Of a stretch of DNA of 44,269 nucleotides, positions 9,728-18,519 are shown in pieces. Source of the stretch: Alkalilacustris brevis (lineage in GTDB: Bacteria > Pseudomonadota > Alphaproteobacteria > Rhodobacterales > Rhodobacteraceae); the NCBI RefSeq assembly GCF_003350345.1, contig NZ_QNVJ01000061.1, positions 1 through 44,269 of the forward strand, written 5' to 3'. The translations under genes were made by a program, and so were the position numbers. The notes beneath the pieces were generated by a model. It saw only the letters and a program-made list of their open reading frames with translations, did no database searches and was not told the origin of the DNA. Positions within the stretch are counted from its first letter, which is position 1; each line of letters starts with the position of its first letter.

Positions 9728-11055
9728 TGGGAGCCTGCGCCTTCGATTCCGCGATTCTCGGCGGGCTCTACCACGACCCGGAAATCTCGCCGCTCTTCAC
9801 CGACAGCGCCGAGATCCGCGCCATGATGCTGGTCGAGGCTGCCCTGGCCGAGGCCCAGGCCGAAGCCGGCCTGATCCCGCCCGAGGCCGCCGCCGCCATC
9901 GCCCGCGCCGCCCACGAGGTGCAGATCGACCCGGCCGCGCTGGCCGCCGAGACCGCCGCCAATGGCGTGCCGGTGCCCGCGCTGGTCGCGGCCTTCCGCA
10001 AGGCGATGCAGGCCCCCGAACACGCGCAATACCTGCACTGGGGCGCCACCACGCAGGATATCATGGATACCGGCCTGACCCTGCGCCTGCGCCGGATGCT
10101 CGAGATCATGGAAACCCGGCTGAACCGGCTGCTGGCCCGGCTCGCCGACCTGGCCGAGGCACATGCCGAGCAGCCACTGGCGGCGCGCAGCTATGGCCAG
10201 GCGGCCACGCCCACCAGCTTCGGCGCCGTGGTCGCAGGCTGGGGCGGGCCGCTCCTGCGCCACCGCGACCGGCTGGCCGAGATGCGCCCGCGCCTGCTGG
10301 CCGTCAGCCTGGGCGGGGCCTCGGGCAACCTCTCGGTGATGCAGGGCAAGGGGCCGGAGCTGCGCGCGAGGCTCGCCCGGCGGCTCGGGCTGCACGACCC
10401 CGGCGCCAACTGGCACACCTCGCGCGACCGCGTGGTCGAACTGGCCGCCTGGACCACCGCGCTTTCAGCCAGCATCGCCAAGATCGGCGAAGACCTGATC
10501 CTGCTCACCCAGACCGGCATCAGCGAGCTGCGCCTGGGCGGCACTGGCGGCTCCTCGACCATGCCGCAAAAGCAGAACCCGGTGGCGCCCTCGGTGCTGG
10601 TGGCGCTGGCACGCTTTACGGTAGCGCTCAACGCCGCCGTGCAAGGCGCGGCGCTGCACCGCCAGCAACGCGACGGCGCGGCCTGGTTCACCGAATGGCT
10701 CAGCCTGCCGCAGATCTGCCTCGCTTGCGCGCGCAGCCTCGCCATCGCCGGCGATACCGTGGCCGGGCTCACCCCCGACCCCGCGCGCATGGCGGCAGGC
10801 CTCGAGGGCGACGGGCTGGGCCTGATCCATGCCGAAGCGCTCAGCTTCGCCCTGGCCGCCCATATGCCCCGCCCCGAAGCCCAGGCCGCGGTCAAGGCAC
10901 TCTGCGCCGAGGCCCGCCAATCCGCCACGCCGCTGCCGCGCCTCGCGGCCGAACGCTGGCCCGACCTCGGGCTCGACCACACGCTCACACCGCAGGCGCA
11001 ACTGGGCACCGCCCCCGAAGAGGCCCGCGCCTTCGCCCGCGCCGCCCGCGGCTGA
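9727..11055 (+). CDS. pcaB: 3-carboxy-cis,cis-muconate cycloisomerase
   Basis: A 442-residue member of the fumarase/aspartase superfamily, with the signature GGTGGSSTMPQKQNP near residue 275 and an HWGATTQDIMDTG block near residue 100. It converts 3-carboxymuconate to 4-carboxymuconolactone, linking PcaHG and PcaC. I use the ATG at 9727, whose A is the last base of the BKACE stop (TGATG). The frame stays open upstream as far as 9496, but that stretch is only the other frame of BKACE. It is convergent with ureG; a strong hairpin lies between them. Confidence 0.95.
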   Translation: MGACAFDSAILGGLYHDPEISPLFTDSAEIRAMMLVEAALAEAQAEAGLIPPEAAAAIARAAHEVQIDPAALAAETAANGVPVPALVAAFRKAMQAPEHAQYLHWGATTQDIMDTGLTLRLRRMLEIMETRLNRLLARLADLAEAHAEQPLAARSYGQAATPTSFGAVVAGWGGPLLRHRDRLAEMRPRLLAVSLGGASGNLSVMQGKGPELRARLARRLGLHDPGANWHTSRDRVVELAAWTTALSASIAKIGEDLILLTQTGISELRLGGTGGSSTMPQKQNPVAPSVLVALARFTVALNAAVQGAALHRQQRDGAAWFTEWLSLPQICLACARSLAIAGDTVAGLTPDPARMAAGLEGDGLGLIHAEALSFALAAHMPRPEAQAAVKALCAEARQSATPLPRLAAERWPDLGLDHTLTPQAQLGTAPEEARAFARAARG

Positions 11056-11071
11056 AACCCACCCTGGCGGT

Positions 11072-11104
11072 CATCTTCTTGGCAAAAATATCCTCGCCGA
11101 AGGC
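11072..11104 (-). repeat. Dispersed two-module intergenic repeat, copy B
   Basis: On the minus strand it reads GCCTTCGGCGAGGATATTTT, then T and the tail GCCAAGAAGATG. It matches copy D (27364-27396) except for one tail base. It lies in the pcaB/ureG convergent gap, directly downstream of the hairpin at 11106-11139 in the ureG direction. Confidence 0.85.
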
Positions 11105-11105
11105 A

Positions 11106-11139
11106 TTCGTCAGGCGCCCCGACGGGGGCGTCTGACGAA
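11106..11139. terminator. Bidirectional terminator between pcaB and ureG
   Basis: A 15-bp stem (11106-11120 with 11125-11139, one G-T pair) closes on the tetraloop GACG. On the minus strand it is followed by the repeat's ATATTTTT, on the plus strand by AAAACC. It is well placed to stop both pcaB (+) and the urease operon (-). Confidence 0.8.
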
Positions 11140-11155
11140 AACCGCGCGCCCAGCT

Positions 11156-11776
11156 TCAACGCGGCGCGATCCCCCCCTCGCGGCACAGGAACTCAACGAT
11201 CTCGCCCACCCCAACGCCCGCGCGCAGCCGTGCCATCACATGGGGCCGGCCTTCGCGCGCGCGGGCCGTGTCGGCCTCCAGCTGCGTCAGATCGACCCCG
11301 ACATGGGGCGCGAGATCGGTCTTGTTGACCACCAGCAGGTCCGAGCGCGTCACCCCCGGCCCCCGTTTGCGCGGAATGTCCTGCCCGGCGGCGGTGTCGA
11401 TCACATAGATCGACAGATCGGCCAGTTCCGGGCTGAAGGTCGCGGCCAGATTGTCGCCCCCGGATTCGATCAGCACCAGGTCCAGATCGGGAAACTCGCG
11501 GCGCAGATCGGCCACTGCGGCCAGGTTGATCGAGGCATCCTCGCGGATCGCCGTGTGCGGGCAGCCGCCGGTCTCGACCCCGCGGATGCGCGCCTGGGGC
11601 AGCACCTGCGCGCGCATCAGGTATTCGGCATCCTCGCGGGTGTAGATGTCATTGGTGATCACCGCCATCGACAGGCGCGGCGCAAGGGCGCGCGCAAGCT
11701 GCTCGGTCAGCGTGGTCTTGCCCACACCCACGGGGCCGCCGATACCCACGCGCAAGGGGCCGTTGGGGCTGCTCAT
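11156..11776 (-). CDS. ureG: Urease accessory GTPase UreG
   Basis: The 206-residue SIMIBI-class GTPase has a P-loop [10 protein letters not shown] (residues 13-22), the nickel-binding [13 protein letters not shown] with the CPH motif, and the guanine-binding [12 protein letters not shown]. UreG hydrolyses GTP to drive nickel delivery into the urease active site as part of the UreDFG complex. The correct start is ATG 11776, overlapping the ureF stop by four bases. The open frame extending further upstream is the alternate frame of ureF. It is the last gene of the urease operon. Confidence 0.97.
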   Translation of the reverse strand: MSSPNGPLRVGIGGPVGVGKTTLTEQLARALAPRLSMAVITNDIYTREDAEYLMRAQVLPQARIRGVETGGCPHTAIREDASINLAAVADLRREFPDLDLVLIESGGDNLAATFSPELADLSIYVIDTAAGQDIPRKRGPGVTRSDLLVVNKTDLAPHVGVDLTQLEADTARAREGRPHVMARLRAGVGVGEIVEFLCREGGIAPR

Positions 11777-12411
11777 GTCCTGAATATCCTCACATCCATG
11801 GTTTCGTGGCGCATCGCGGCCAGGTCCGCGGCCAGAACCGCAGTGCCTATCTCCTCGGCTTCGGCACGGGCCGCAGCCTCGGCCAGCCGTTCGATCAGCC
11901 CGCCCAACCGCGCCAGCACCCCCTGCCCCTCGGTCTGGCCCAGCGGCACATGACGGATGGCGATGGTCACCAGATTGCCGGCGAATCCGTGCAGGTAAAG
12001 GGCGATCACATCGCCCGGCGGCAGGCCCAGCGGCGCAGCCGCCTCGCCCAGCGCGACGGGCAAGGGGCGCGCGGGCAACGCCCGGCCCGTCATCGCGGCC
12101 ACCGTGCGCGCCAGCGCCACGCCCTGATCGCAACTTTCTGACAGGCGCTCGGCCGAGGGCTGCAGCGCGCGCGCCAGCGCATCCAGCGCGTCCATATCGG
12201 CGCCCGCGCGCAGCGCCTGCGCCAGCAGCACCGCATCCTGCCAGCCCGCGCCGTGCTCCAGCACCGCGCGCAGCCAGCGCTCAAGCGATGGCGCATCCGC
12301 CACCGCCCCGTCGGCGATCACCTGTTCGAGCCCGTGCGAATAGGCAAATGCTCCGGTGGGAAAGGCAGGCGAGAGCCATTGCACCAGAGAAAGCAGTGCC
12401 GCGCGGCTCAC
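11773..12411 (-). CDS. ureF: Urease accessory protein UreF
   Basis: The 212-residue all-helical protein has the UreF N-terminal signature [20 protein letters not shown] and the conserved SHGLEQVI segment. It ends in VRIFRT, matching the C-terminal (R)LFRS-like tail involved in complex formation. UreF bridges UreD and UreG and gates GTPase activity during nickel insertion. It overlaps ureE and ureG by four bases each, so ureE, ureF and ureG are translationally coupled. Confidence 0.94.
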   Translation of the reverse strand: MSRAALLSLVQWLSPAFPTGAFAYSHGLEQVIADGAVADAPSLERWLRAVLEHGAGWQDAVLLAQALRAGADMDALDALARALQPSAERLSESCDQGVALARTVAAMTGRALPARPLPVALGEAAAPLGLPPGDVIALYLHGFAGNLVTIAIRHVPLGQTEGQGVLARLGGLIERLAEAAARAEAEEIGTAVLAADLAAMRHETMDVRIFRT

Positions 12412-12914
12412 CGTTCCGGCCCCGCTGCGGCAACGCTGTGGTGGTGATGGTGGTGGGAAGGCCCGTGGTCGTGCCCCATGGTGCGGCCATGGCCATAGGC
12501 GCCGCCTTCGGGGGTGAAGGGCGCCTGCCCCGGCGCAACCTCGGCACCTAGCTGGCGCAGCATCGCCTCGATCACATGATCGGCGCGGATCACCAGCCGG
12601 TCAGGTCCGATCTGGCAAGGCGTGTGGCGGTTGCCGATATGCCAGGCCAGGCGGGGCAGATCGCCCCTCACCTGCAGCACCGGCTCAGGCGCGGCGCGCA
12701 CCGCGATCAGCCGGCCATCGCCCAGCCGGAAGGCATCGCCATCGTCCAGACTGACGGTTTCGGCCAGATTGACCAGAAACCCGGCGCCCGACTTGCAGAC
12801 CAGACGCTTGCGGCGCAGAAATCGCGCCTCGTAGTCAAGCAGAACCTCGTCCGTCGCCGGGCCTTTCCAGTCACCGGCGCGCGCAATCTCATGGGCTGCG
12901 GGCAGGTCGCTCAT
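12408..12914 (-). CDS. ureE: Urease accessory nickel metallochaperone UreE
   Basis: The 168-residue protein has the UreE N-terminal beta domain (TDEVLLDYEARFLRRKRL) and the C-terminal metal-binding domain with WHIGNRHTPCQI. Its tail is histidine-rich, with HGRTMGHDHGPS followed by six consecutive histidines. The tail should bind extra Ni(II), as in Klebsiella UreE, so this UreE may store as well as deliver nickel to UreG. It starts 52 nt after the DUF1127 gene and overlaps ureF by four bases. Confidence 0.95.
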   Translation of the reverse strand: MSDLPAAHEIARAGDWKGPATDEVLLDYEARFLRRKRLVCKSGAGFLVNLAETVSLDDGDAFRLGDGRLIAVRAAPEPVLQVRGDLPRLAWHIGNRHTPCQIGPDRLVIRADHVIEAMLRQLGAEVAPGQAPFTPEGGAYGHGRTMGHDHGPSHHHHHHSVAAAGPER

Positions 12915-12966
12915 GCCGCCCCCCCTGTCCGAAGGGCCGGCCCGCCCGCGGCGGGGCAGGCGTTTC

Positions 12967-13206
12967 TCAGAACATCAGCTTGTCGCGGAAGACATGCTGC
13001 ACGATCTGGTCGCGGGTCAGGCCGCGGCGCGTAAGCTCGGCATCCGAGAGACTGTTGAGATATTCGATTTCGTCGCGCCGGGCGAGGCATTCCAGATACG
13101 CGTTGAAGCCCTGCCCGATGCGGGTAAAGACGCGGTCGATCTGGGCGCGCAGCGCCGGTGCAAACTCGGTTTGCGAAAGATAAGCCATAGGAAACCCCTG
13201 GTTCAT
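12967..13206 (-). CDS. DUF1127 domain small protein within the urease operon
   Basis: A 79-residue protein whose C-terminal half is a DUF1127 domain (ARRDEIEYLNSLSDAELTRRGLTR in sense, with the conserved LSDxELxRxGLTR core). It starts at ATG 13206 because the mRNA shows GGAGG seven bases upstream; an in-frame ATG at 13188 is possible but has no such site. DUF1127 proteins of alphaproteobacteria are small, basic and stress- or RNA-related where studied. There is no known role in urease maturation. It sits between ureC (111-nt gap) and ureE (52-nt gap), in the same direction. Confidence 0.85.
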   Translation of the reverse strand: MNQGFPMAYLSQTEFAPALRAQIDRVFTRIGQGFNAYLECLARRDEIEYLNSLSDAELTRRGLTRDQIVQHVFRDKLMF

Positions 13207-13317
13207 GTGGTTTCCTCCCCTGCAACCCAAGATAGGCCCGATGATGCGCGGGCACTACTGCCAATGCGGAATTGCTGCGTTGCGGCAAGGTCATGGCTGG
13301 TCTTTCCTTCGATGCGG

Positions 13318-15027
13318 TCAATACAGGAAGTAGCGCTGCGCCAGCGGCAGCTCGCACGCCGGTTCGCAGGTCAGCAGCACGCCGTCGGCGCGCACCTCAT
13401 AGGTTTCGGGATCGACCTCGATTTGCGGCGTGGCGTCGTTGAGGCGCATGTCGGCCTTGGCCAGCCCCCGGCAGCCCTGCACTGCCAGCGTGCTTTTCGC
13501 CAGCCCGAGGGATGCGGCCACGCCGGCCTCCTGCGCGGCGGCGCTGACGAAGGTCACGGACGAAGCCTCGAGGCTGCGGCCCAGCGCACCGAACATCAGC
13601 CGCGAATAGACCGGCTGCGGAGTGGGGATCGAGGCATTGGAATCGCCCATCTGCGCCACCGCGATGGTGCCGCCCAGCAGCACCATTTCGGGCTTGGCGC
13701 CGAAAAAGGTCGGGTTCCACAACACCAGATCGGCGCGCTTGCCTTCCTCGATGCTGCCGATATGGGCCGCGATACCATGCACGATGGCCGGGTTAATGGT
13801 GTATTTCGCGATATAGCGGCGCACGCGGAAATTGTCGTTCTCGCCCTGCTCCTGGGGCAGGCGTCCGCGCTGCTGTTTCATCTTGTGGGCGGTCTGCCAG
13901 GTGCGGATGATGACCTCGCCCACCCGGCCCATGGCCTGGCTGTCCGAGGCCATGACCGAGAACGCGCCCAGATCGTGCAGGATATCTTCGGCCGCAATCG
14001 TTTCGCGCCGGATGCGGGATTCGGCAAAGGCCACGTCTTCGGGCACTTTGGCGTCCAGGTGGTGACACACCATCAGCATGTCGAGGTGTTCCTCGATGGT
14101 GTTGACGGTGTAAGGCATGGTCGGGTTGGTCGAGCTTGGCAGGATGTTCTGGCTGGCCACCACCTTGATGATGTCGGGGGCGTGGCCGCCGCCCGCGCCT
14201 TCGGTGTGGTAGGCGTGGATGGTGCGCCCGCCGATGGCCTTGATCGTGTTCTCCACAAAGCCTGACTCGTTGAGTGTATCGGTATGGACCATCACCTGCA
14301 CATCGGTTTGCTCGGCCACCGACAGGCAGCAGTCGATCGCCGCCGGGGTGGTGCCCCAATCCTCGTGCAGTTTCAGCGCCGCGGCACCCGCGCGCACCTG
14401 CTCGTGCAGCGCATCGGGCAGGCTGGCGTTGCCCTTGCCGGCGAATGCGAGGTTCATCGGCAACGCATCGGCTGCCTGCAGCATCCGCCCGATATGCCAG
14501 GGCCCCGGCGTGCAGGTAGTGGCCAGCGTGCCATGCGCAGGGCCAGTGCCGCCGCCCAGCATGGTGGTCAGGCCCGAATGCAGCGCATCCTCGATCTGCT
14601 GCGGGCAGATGAAGTGGATATGCGCATCAAAGCCCCCGGCGGTGAGGATCTTTCCTTCGGCGGCGACGATCTCGGTGCCGGGGCCGATGATGACATCGAC
14701 GCCCGCCTGCGTGTCGGGATTGCCCGCCTTGCCGATCTTCGCAATGCGCCCGTCGCGCAGGCCCACATCGGCCTTGTAGATGCCCGTGTGATCGACGATC
14801 AGCGCATTGGTGATGACCGTATCCATCGCGCCCTGCGCGCGGGTGATCTGGCTTTGCCCCATGCCGTCGCGGATGACCTTGCCGCCGCCGAACTTGACCT
14901 CGTCGCCATAGGTTGTCAGGTCGCGCTCGACCTCGATGATCAGGTCGGTATCGCCAAGGCGCAGCCGGTCGCCCGTGGTGGGGCCATACATGCCGGCGTA
15001 ATCGGCGCGGGAAATCGTGTAGGGCAT
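13318..15027 (-). CDS. ureC: Urease alpha subunit
   Basis: The 569-residue catalytic subunit has every active-site residue. His136 and His138 are in AHIHFICP, the carbamylated nickel-bridging Lys219 and His221 are in ALKLHEDWG, His248 is in [11 protein letters not shown], and His274 is in [10 protein letters not shown]. The flap Cys321 and catalytic His322 are in MVCHHLD, and Asp362 is in [10 protein letters not shown]. All are offset by +2 from Klebsiella numbering. It hydrolyses urea to ammonia and carbamate in the cytosol. AAAGGA lies just before the ATG. It is separated from ureB by an unusually long 364-nt gap. Confidence 0.98.
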   Translation of the reverse strand: MPYTISRADYAGMYGPTTGDRLRLGDTDLIIEVERDLTTYGDEVKFGGGKVIRDGMGQSQITRAQGAMDTVITNALIVDHTGIYKADVGLRDGRIAKIGKAGNPDTQAGVDVIIGPGTEIVAAEGKILTAGGFDAHIHFICPQQIEDALHSGLTTMLGGGTGPAHGTLATTCTPGPWHIGRMLQAADALPMNLAFAGKGNASLPDALHEQVRAGAAALKLHEDWGTTPAAIDCCLSVAEQTDVQVMVHTDTLNESGFVENTIKAIGGRTIHAYHTEGAGGGHAPDIIKVVASQNILPSSTNPTMPYTVNTIEEHLDMLMVCHHLDAKVPEDVAFAESRIRRETIAAEDILHDLGAFSVMASDSQAMGRVGEVIIRTWQTAHKMKQQRGRLPQEQGENDNFRVRRYIAKYTINPAIVHGIAAHIGSIEEGKRADLVLWNPTFFGAKPEMVLLGGTIAVAQMGDSNASIPTPQPVYSRLMFGALGRSLEASSVTFVSAAAQEAGVAASLGLAKSTLAVQGCRGLAKADMRLNDATPQIEVDPETYEVRADGVLLTCEPACELPLAQRYFLY

Positions 15028-15391
15028 CAGATGTCCTTTCGGGAAAGGGCCGGATCAGTGGGCGGGCGACAGGCGTGGAAAATGGTTCTTGGCCACGTCA
15101 GCCAGAGGCTTGGCCCGGGTGTCAGCCCGGGCCGCGCCCGCCCCGCCCCCCGGGAGGGCGCTCTGGCGATGCCGCGCAAAGCAGTGACCCTATTCATGCT
15201 TTTGAGAAATGCGCTCTGAGTTATCGTCGCGATGCGCCCACCCAGGGTCCGGCGCGTCCCTCTGCGCCACGGGTCCGACGAAGCCACAAAGTAAGATAGC
15301 CCAGTGGCCTTGCATTGAAAATGACCCGCCAGCAGCCTGTCACTCCTGCCCGCCACAGCGCCACCCGCACATGGATCACGCCGCGCGGCCA
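15028..15391 (-). other. Long non-coding gap between ureB and ureC
   Basis: These 364 nt interrupt an otherwise compact operon. A minus-strand frame runs through the whole gap (15027-15395), but its composition is arginine-, glycine- and proline-biased with no recognisable domain, so I do not call it a gene. It contains a perfect 8-bp hairpin, GGCCCGGG (15112-15119) with CCCGGGCC (15126-15133). It also has a possible minus-strand promoter with -35 TTTTCA (15316-15321), a 17-nt spacer and -10 TATCTT (15293-15298). Either a ureC promoter or a decayed gene is possible. Confidence 0.4.
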
Positions 15392-15697
15392 TCACAGATC
15401 CCCCATCACATGCCCGTTGAAGCCGAACACCCGGCGCGCGCCGCCATAGGGCACAAGCCGCACCTCGCGGCTCTGGCCGGGCTCGAAGCGCACCGCCGTG
15501 CCGGCGGGAATATCCAGCCGCTTGCCCCGCGCCGCCGCGCGGTCGAAATCGAGGCCGGGATTGGCCTCGGCGAAATGATAATGCGAGCCCACCTGCACGG
15601 GGCGGTCGCCGGTATTGGCCACCATCAGCACCGTAACCTCGGCGCCCTCGTTGAGGGTGATGTCGCCCTTGGCGGGCAGGATCTCTCCGGGGGTCAT
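15392..15697 (-). CDS. ureB: Urease beta subunit
   Basis: The 101-residue structural subunit starts with [18 protein letters not shown]. It has the conserved [19 protein letters not shown] segment and the ending [10 protein letters not shown]. It assembles with UreA and UreC into the (alpha beta gamma)3 apoenzyme. It lies 16 nt after the ureJ gene. In many operons ureB directly follows ureA; here ureJ is inserted between them. Confidence 0.97.
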   Translation of the reverse strand: MTPGEILPAKGDITLNEGAEVTVLMVANTGDRPVQVGSHYHFAEANPGLDFDRAAARGKRLDIPAGTAVRFEPGQSREVRLVPYGGARRVFGFNGHVMGDL

Positions 15698-15713
15698 GGC
15701 GTGCCCTCCCCGC

Positions 15714-16262
15714 TCAGATCACGGCCAGCGCGGCGCCGCCCAGCGCCACGCCGCCGCCGATCATCCGCACCGCCACCGGCCCCAACCGCGCCAGCGCCAG
15801 CCCCGCACCGTGCAGCGCCGCCGTGGCCAGCATGAAACCGGTCGCATAGGCACCGCCGCCCGGCCCTTCGACCCCGTGCGCATAGCCATGCGCAAGCCCG
15901 AACACCGCCACCATCGTCAGCGCCGATGCAAGCGGCATCGCCAGCGCCACCGCCAGCCCGGTGATGATGACCGAGGCGACGATCACATGCTCGGCCATCG
16001 CGAATGCGGGCTGGCCCGCGCCCGCCAGCCCCGCCAGCAGCATCGCCCCCAGAAACACCAGCGGCCCGGCCCAGAGCGCCCGCCCCCCGGCCAGCGCAGC
16101 CCACAGCCCCACGGCCACCATCGCCAGCACATGGTCGAGCCCCAGCAGCGGATGCGCCAGCCCCGTGGCAAACCCGCCCCCGGCGTGGTCGTGATGCGGA
16201 TGCGCCTGCGCGAATGCGGGCAGCAGTGCGGCACCCAGGGTCATTGGAAGGAGAAATCGCAT
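15714..16262 (-). CDS. ureJ: HupE/UreJ family nickel permease
   Basis: The 182-residue membrane protein has an N-terminal signal-like segment ending FAQA. It is followed by the His-rich HPHHDHAGG, then about six hydrophobic helices with the HupE/UreJ signature [16 protein letters not shown] and a second motif, [10 protein letters not shown]. Family members import nickel across the inner membrane for urease or hydrogenase. Its place between ureA and ureB, 36 nt and 16 nt from them, ties nickel uptake to urease expression. An alternative start is ATG 16244, which would shorten the signal segment. Confidence 0.92.
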   Translation of the reverse strand: MRFLLPMTLGAALLPAFAQAHPHHDHAGGGFATGLAHPLLGLDHVLAMVAVGLWAALAGGRALWAGPLVFLGAMLLAGLAGAGQPAFAMAEHVIVASVIITGLAVALAMPLASALTMVAVFGLAHGYAHGVEGPGGGAYATGFMLATAALHGAGLALARLGPVAVRMIGGGVALGGAALAVI

Positions 16263-16298
16263 ATCCGGACCTTTCAGGTAGCGCCGACGCGTGACGCG

Positions 16299-16601
16299 TC
16301 AGCGGATGGGATGATGCACGGTCACCAGCTTGGTGCCGTCGGGAAAGGTGGCCTCGACCTGCACGGAATGGATCATCTCGGGGATGCCCTCCATGCAGTG
16401 CTCGGCGGTGATGACATGGGCGCCGGCCTCCATCAGGTCGGCCACCGAACGCCCGGCGCGCGCGCCCTCGACCACGAAATCGGTGATCAGCGCCACCGCC
16501 TCGGGGTGGTTGAGCTTGACGCCGCGCTCAAGCCGGCCGCGCGCGACCATGGCCGCCAGGCTGATCAGAAGCTTGTCTTTCTCGCGTGGGCTCAGGTTCA
16601 T
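16299..16601 (-). CDS. ureA: Urease gamma subunit
   Basis: The 100-residue subunit has the family start [20 protein letters not shown] and the conserved [19 protein letters not shown]. It ends with [20 protein letters not shown]. It is the smallest structural subunit of the nickel urease trimer. It begins nine nucleotides after the ureD stop, so the two are almost certainly cotranscribed and coupled. Confidence 0.97.
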   Translation of the reverse strand: MNLSPREKDKLLISLAAMVARGRLERGVKLNHPEAVALITDFVVEGARAGRSVADLMEAGAHVITAEHCMEGIPEMIHSVQVEATFPDGTKLVTVHHPIR

Positions 16602-16610
16602 CTCGGTCCT

Positions 16611-17534
16611 CTATATCTGCCAGACGCGCGGCGCAGGGGCGCGGCGCAGGATCTGCAAAAGCCGCAGGATCTGCCGGCGCAGCGGCCAGCCATCGGCGGC
16701 GATCAGGCGCAGGGTCAGCTTGCCATCGAAGCCCGAGGCGCCGCCCGCGACACCCGGCTCATCAAGGGCGGCGCGCATCGGGGCTAGCGCGTCCTCGGCC
16801 CCCGGCGCCACCAGCGCGAGGCTGGCAAAGGCCCGCGCGCCCTCGGGCAACACCGCCGCGCCCGCTTGCAACGCCGCCGCATTCAGCATCAGCGGCTCGA
16901 CCAGCACCGGGCGATCGCCGCGCCAGATCTCGCGCCGGTCGCGCAACAGCAGCTCGCGCACCGTCTCGCCCATTGCCGCGCGGCCCAGCACCACGGCCTC
17001 CAACATCAGGCAGCTTGCCTCCGGCCCGTCCAGGATGATCCGCGTGCGGCGGCTGAGCGCGCAGCCATCGAACAGGATCGTCTCCTGCGGCAGCCAGTCG
17101 AGATGCCCTCCCGCGCCGACATGATGCGTCACATCCACCCGCGCCACGCCGCCCGCACTGCGATAGGCGCGTTCGGCTGTCTGGGTGGTGGCTGTGGCGC
17201 GCAGCCCGACAGCCAGCTCAACGCCATAGCGCAGCCTGTCCCCGCCGGTGAGGCCGCCCGAGGTGTTGAGAAACACGACCTCCGGCGGGCCGGCAACGCG
17301 CGGCAGGATCGCCTTGGCCGAACCGGCTTGTCGCAGTCCCGCCAGCCGCGCACCGCCCGCACCTGCCGCCAGCGCGACATGCGCCTCGCCATGGCTGCGT
17401 TGGGCCGTGCCTTCCGGCATCATTGGGCGCACAATCAGCGGCACGGCCTGCGCCGCGTCGGGCTGGCCGCTTGCGGGCCGCAGCCCTGCGGACAGGGCCT
17501 GCCGCGTTCCGGTCAAGAGGGTGGGTGCCTGCAT
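16611..17534 (-). CDS. ureD: Urease accessory protein UreD
   Basis: A UreD/UreH family protein of about 307 residues, with the characteristic LRQAGSAKAILPRV, FLNTSGGLTGGDRL and TTQTAERAYRS blocks. UreD binds apo-urease and, with UreF and UreG, channels nickel into the active site. The start at 17534 has GGAAGG upstream. ATG 17423 (MMPEGTAQRSHGEAHV) would give a length nearer the family norm and is a serious alternative. First gene of the minus-strand urease operon. Confidence 0.92.
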   Translation of the reverse strand: MQAPTLLTGTRQALSAGLRPASGQPDAAQAVPLIVRPMMPEGTAQRSHGEAHVALAAGAGGARLAGLRQAGSAKAILPRVAGPPEVVFLNTSGGLTGGDRLRYGVELAVGLRATATTQTAERAYRSAGGVARVDVTHHVGAGGHLDWLPQETILFDGCALSRRTRIILDGPEASCLMLEAVVLGRAAMGETVRELLLRDRREIWRGDRPVLVEPLMLNAAALQAGAAVLPEGARAFASLALVAPGAEDALAPMRAALDEPGVAGGASGFDGKLTLRLIAADGWPLRRQILRLLQILRRAPAPRVWQI

Positions 17535-17827
17535 CGCTCGCCCTTCCAGTTGCCGCCAGATGAGCGGCCCGCCCCCCGCACGGCAATCGCCGCACCACCG
17601 CAAGCCGGGTGGCACGCGCCCCGCGCCTGCGGTTTTGCCCAATCGTTGGGCGCCCTGCCTGCTTTGCAGGCGACAGGCGAATCCCCCCCCGCGATCGCCG
17701 CCCTCGGCAAGAGCCCGCGCATTCCCCGGCTGCGCGGATGCACGCGCCGCCCCGTTCTGCTAGTCTTGCAGCATCACAAGATGCGGCGAACCCGCGCGGC
17801 AGGGCAGAACAGGCAGGACAGGTAACC
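17535..17827. promoter_or_regulatory. Divergent promoter region of the urease operon and the 17828 gene
   Basis: This 293-nt gap must hold the start signals of both divergent genes. Visible structure is a hairpin GCCTGC-TTT-GCAGGC (17657-17671) and a small palindrome GCATC-ACAA-GATGC (17771-17784) 43 nt before the plus-strand gene. I see no convincing sigma-70 boxes. The palindrome could be an operator (low confidence). Confidence 0.3.
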
Positions 17828-18349
17828 ATGCAGGCAATCGCGGCAAAGACACGTCTGATGGATGTGCCCGTCAAATGGCAGCGGCGCGCCCTTTTCCCTG
17901 ATGACGAAGGCTGGCTCAGGCAGGAGGCCGATGGCCGCGTCACCGTACTGGTGCGCCACCGCCCGCGCCCCTTTGCATTCCTGCGTGCGCCCCGGCTGGA
18001 GCGGCTGGGCGATCTCGCCCCTGCCCTGGCAGACGAACTGGCGCCCTTGCTCGAGCGCGCGCAGCGCTTTCGCGTGCGGGTAGTCGATGTTGCCCCCGTC
18101 TACCAGCGGCCGCGCGGCCAGAGCCCCGAAATCTGGGTTTCGGTCTGGGCCAGGCGCGCGCCCGAGCCGATCGCCCCCGCGCGGCGCGGTCCGTCACCCG
18201 CACATAAAGCAGCCGCCTCTGCCCAGCGGGACGGCGAATGTCTGGCCACATCCCCCGACACCCCGCGTGAGCCCCGCGCAAGCTATCCGTTCGGCCCGAA
18301 CCGCAAGGCAGGCACACTCCAGCCGCCGCAAGGCGACAAACGCCGCTGA
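17828..18349 (+). CDS. Hypothetical protein, arginine- and alanine-rich
   Basis: I do not recognise this 173-residue protein. Codon usage in the first 110 residues looks genuinely coding (G or C mostly in third positions), and that part could fold (DVPVKWQRRALFPDDEGWLR is a mixed, ordinary sequence). The last 60 residues are proline-, alanine- and arginine-rich and probably disordered. No signal peptide, membrane segment or metal motif is evident. The ATG follows AGGACAGGTAACC, a moderate ribosome site. It is divergent from ureD and followed by the dehydrogenase gene after 170 nt. It could be lineage-specific or a misprediction. Confidence 0.55.
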   Translation: MQAIAAKTRLMDVPVKWQRRALFPDDEGWLRQEADGRVTVLVRHRPRPFAFLRAPRLERLGDLAPALADELAPLLERAQRFRVRVVDVAPVYQRPRGQSPEIWVSVWARRAPEPIAPARRGPSPAHKAAASAQRDGECLATSPDTPREPRASYPFGPNRKAGTLQPPQGDKRR

Positions 18350-18395
18350 TACCCCGCACGACGCGCCAAGGCCAAGGCCTGCCCCGAGTGCATCT

Positions 18396-18411
18396 CCTGC
18401 CGCCGGGCAGG
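18396..18411 (+). terminator. Small hairpin after the 17828 gene
   Basis: CCTGCC (18396-18401) pairs with GGCAGG (18406-18411) around GCCG, 47 nt past the stop. There is no T tract, so it is weak as a terminator. Confidence 0.25.
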
Positions 18412-18519
18412 ATACGGCGGCATACCGCCCTTATCAAACCCGTCCGGCTGCGCTATTCCTGTAGGGACAGCGGCACGGCATCTCATCCCGGGGCCGCGAG
18501 ATCAGGGAAGGAAAGCCAC

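Noticed and set aside
15027-15395. A 122-codon minus-strand frame filling the ureB-ureC gap
   Set aside because: The composition is arginine- and proline-biased with no domain and no clear ribosome site. I treat it as non-coding, with a decayed gene as a possibility.
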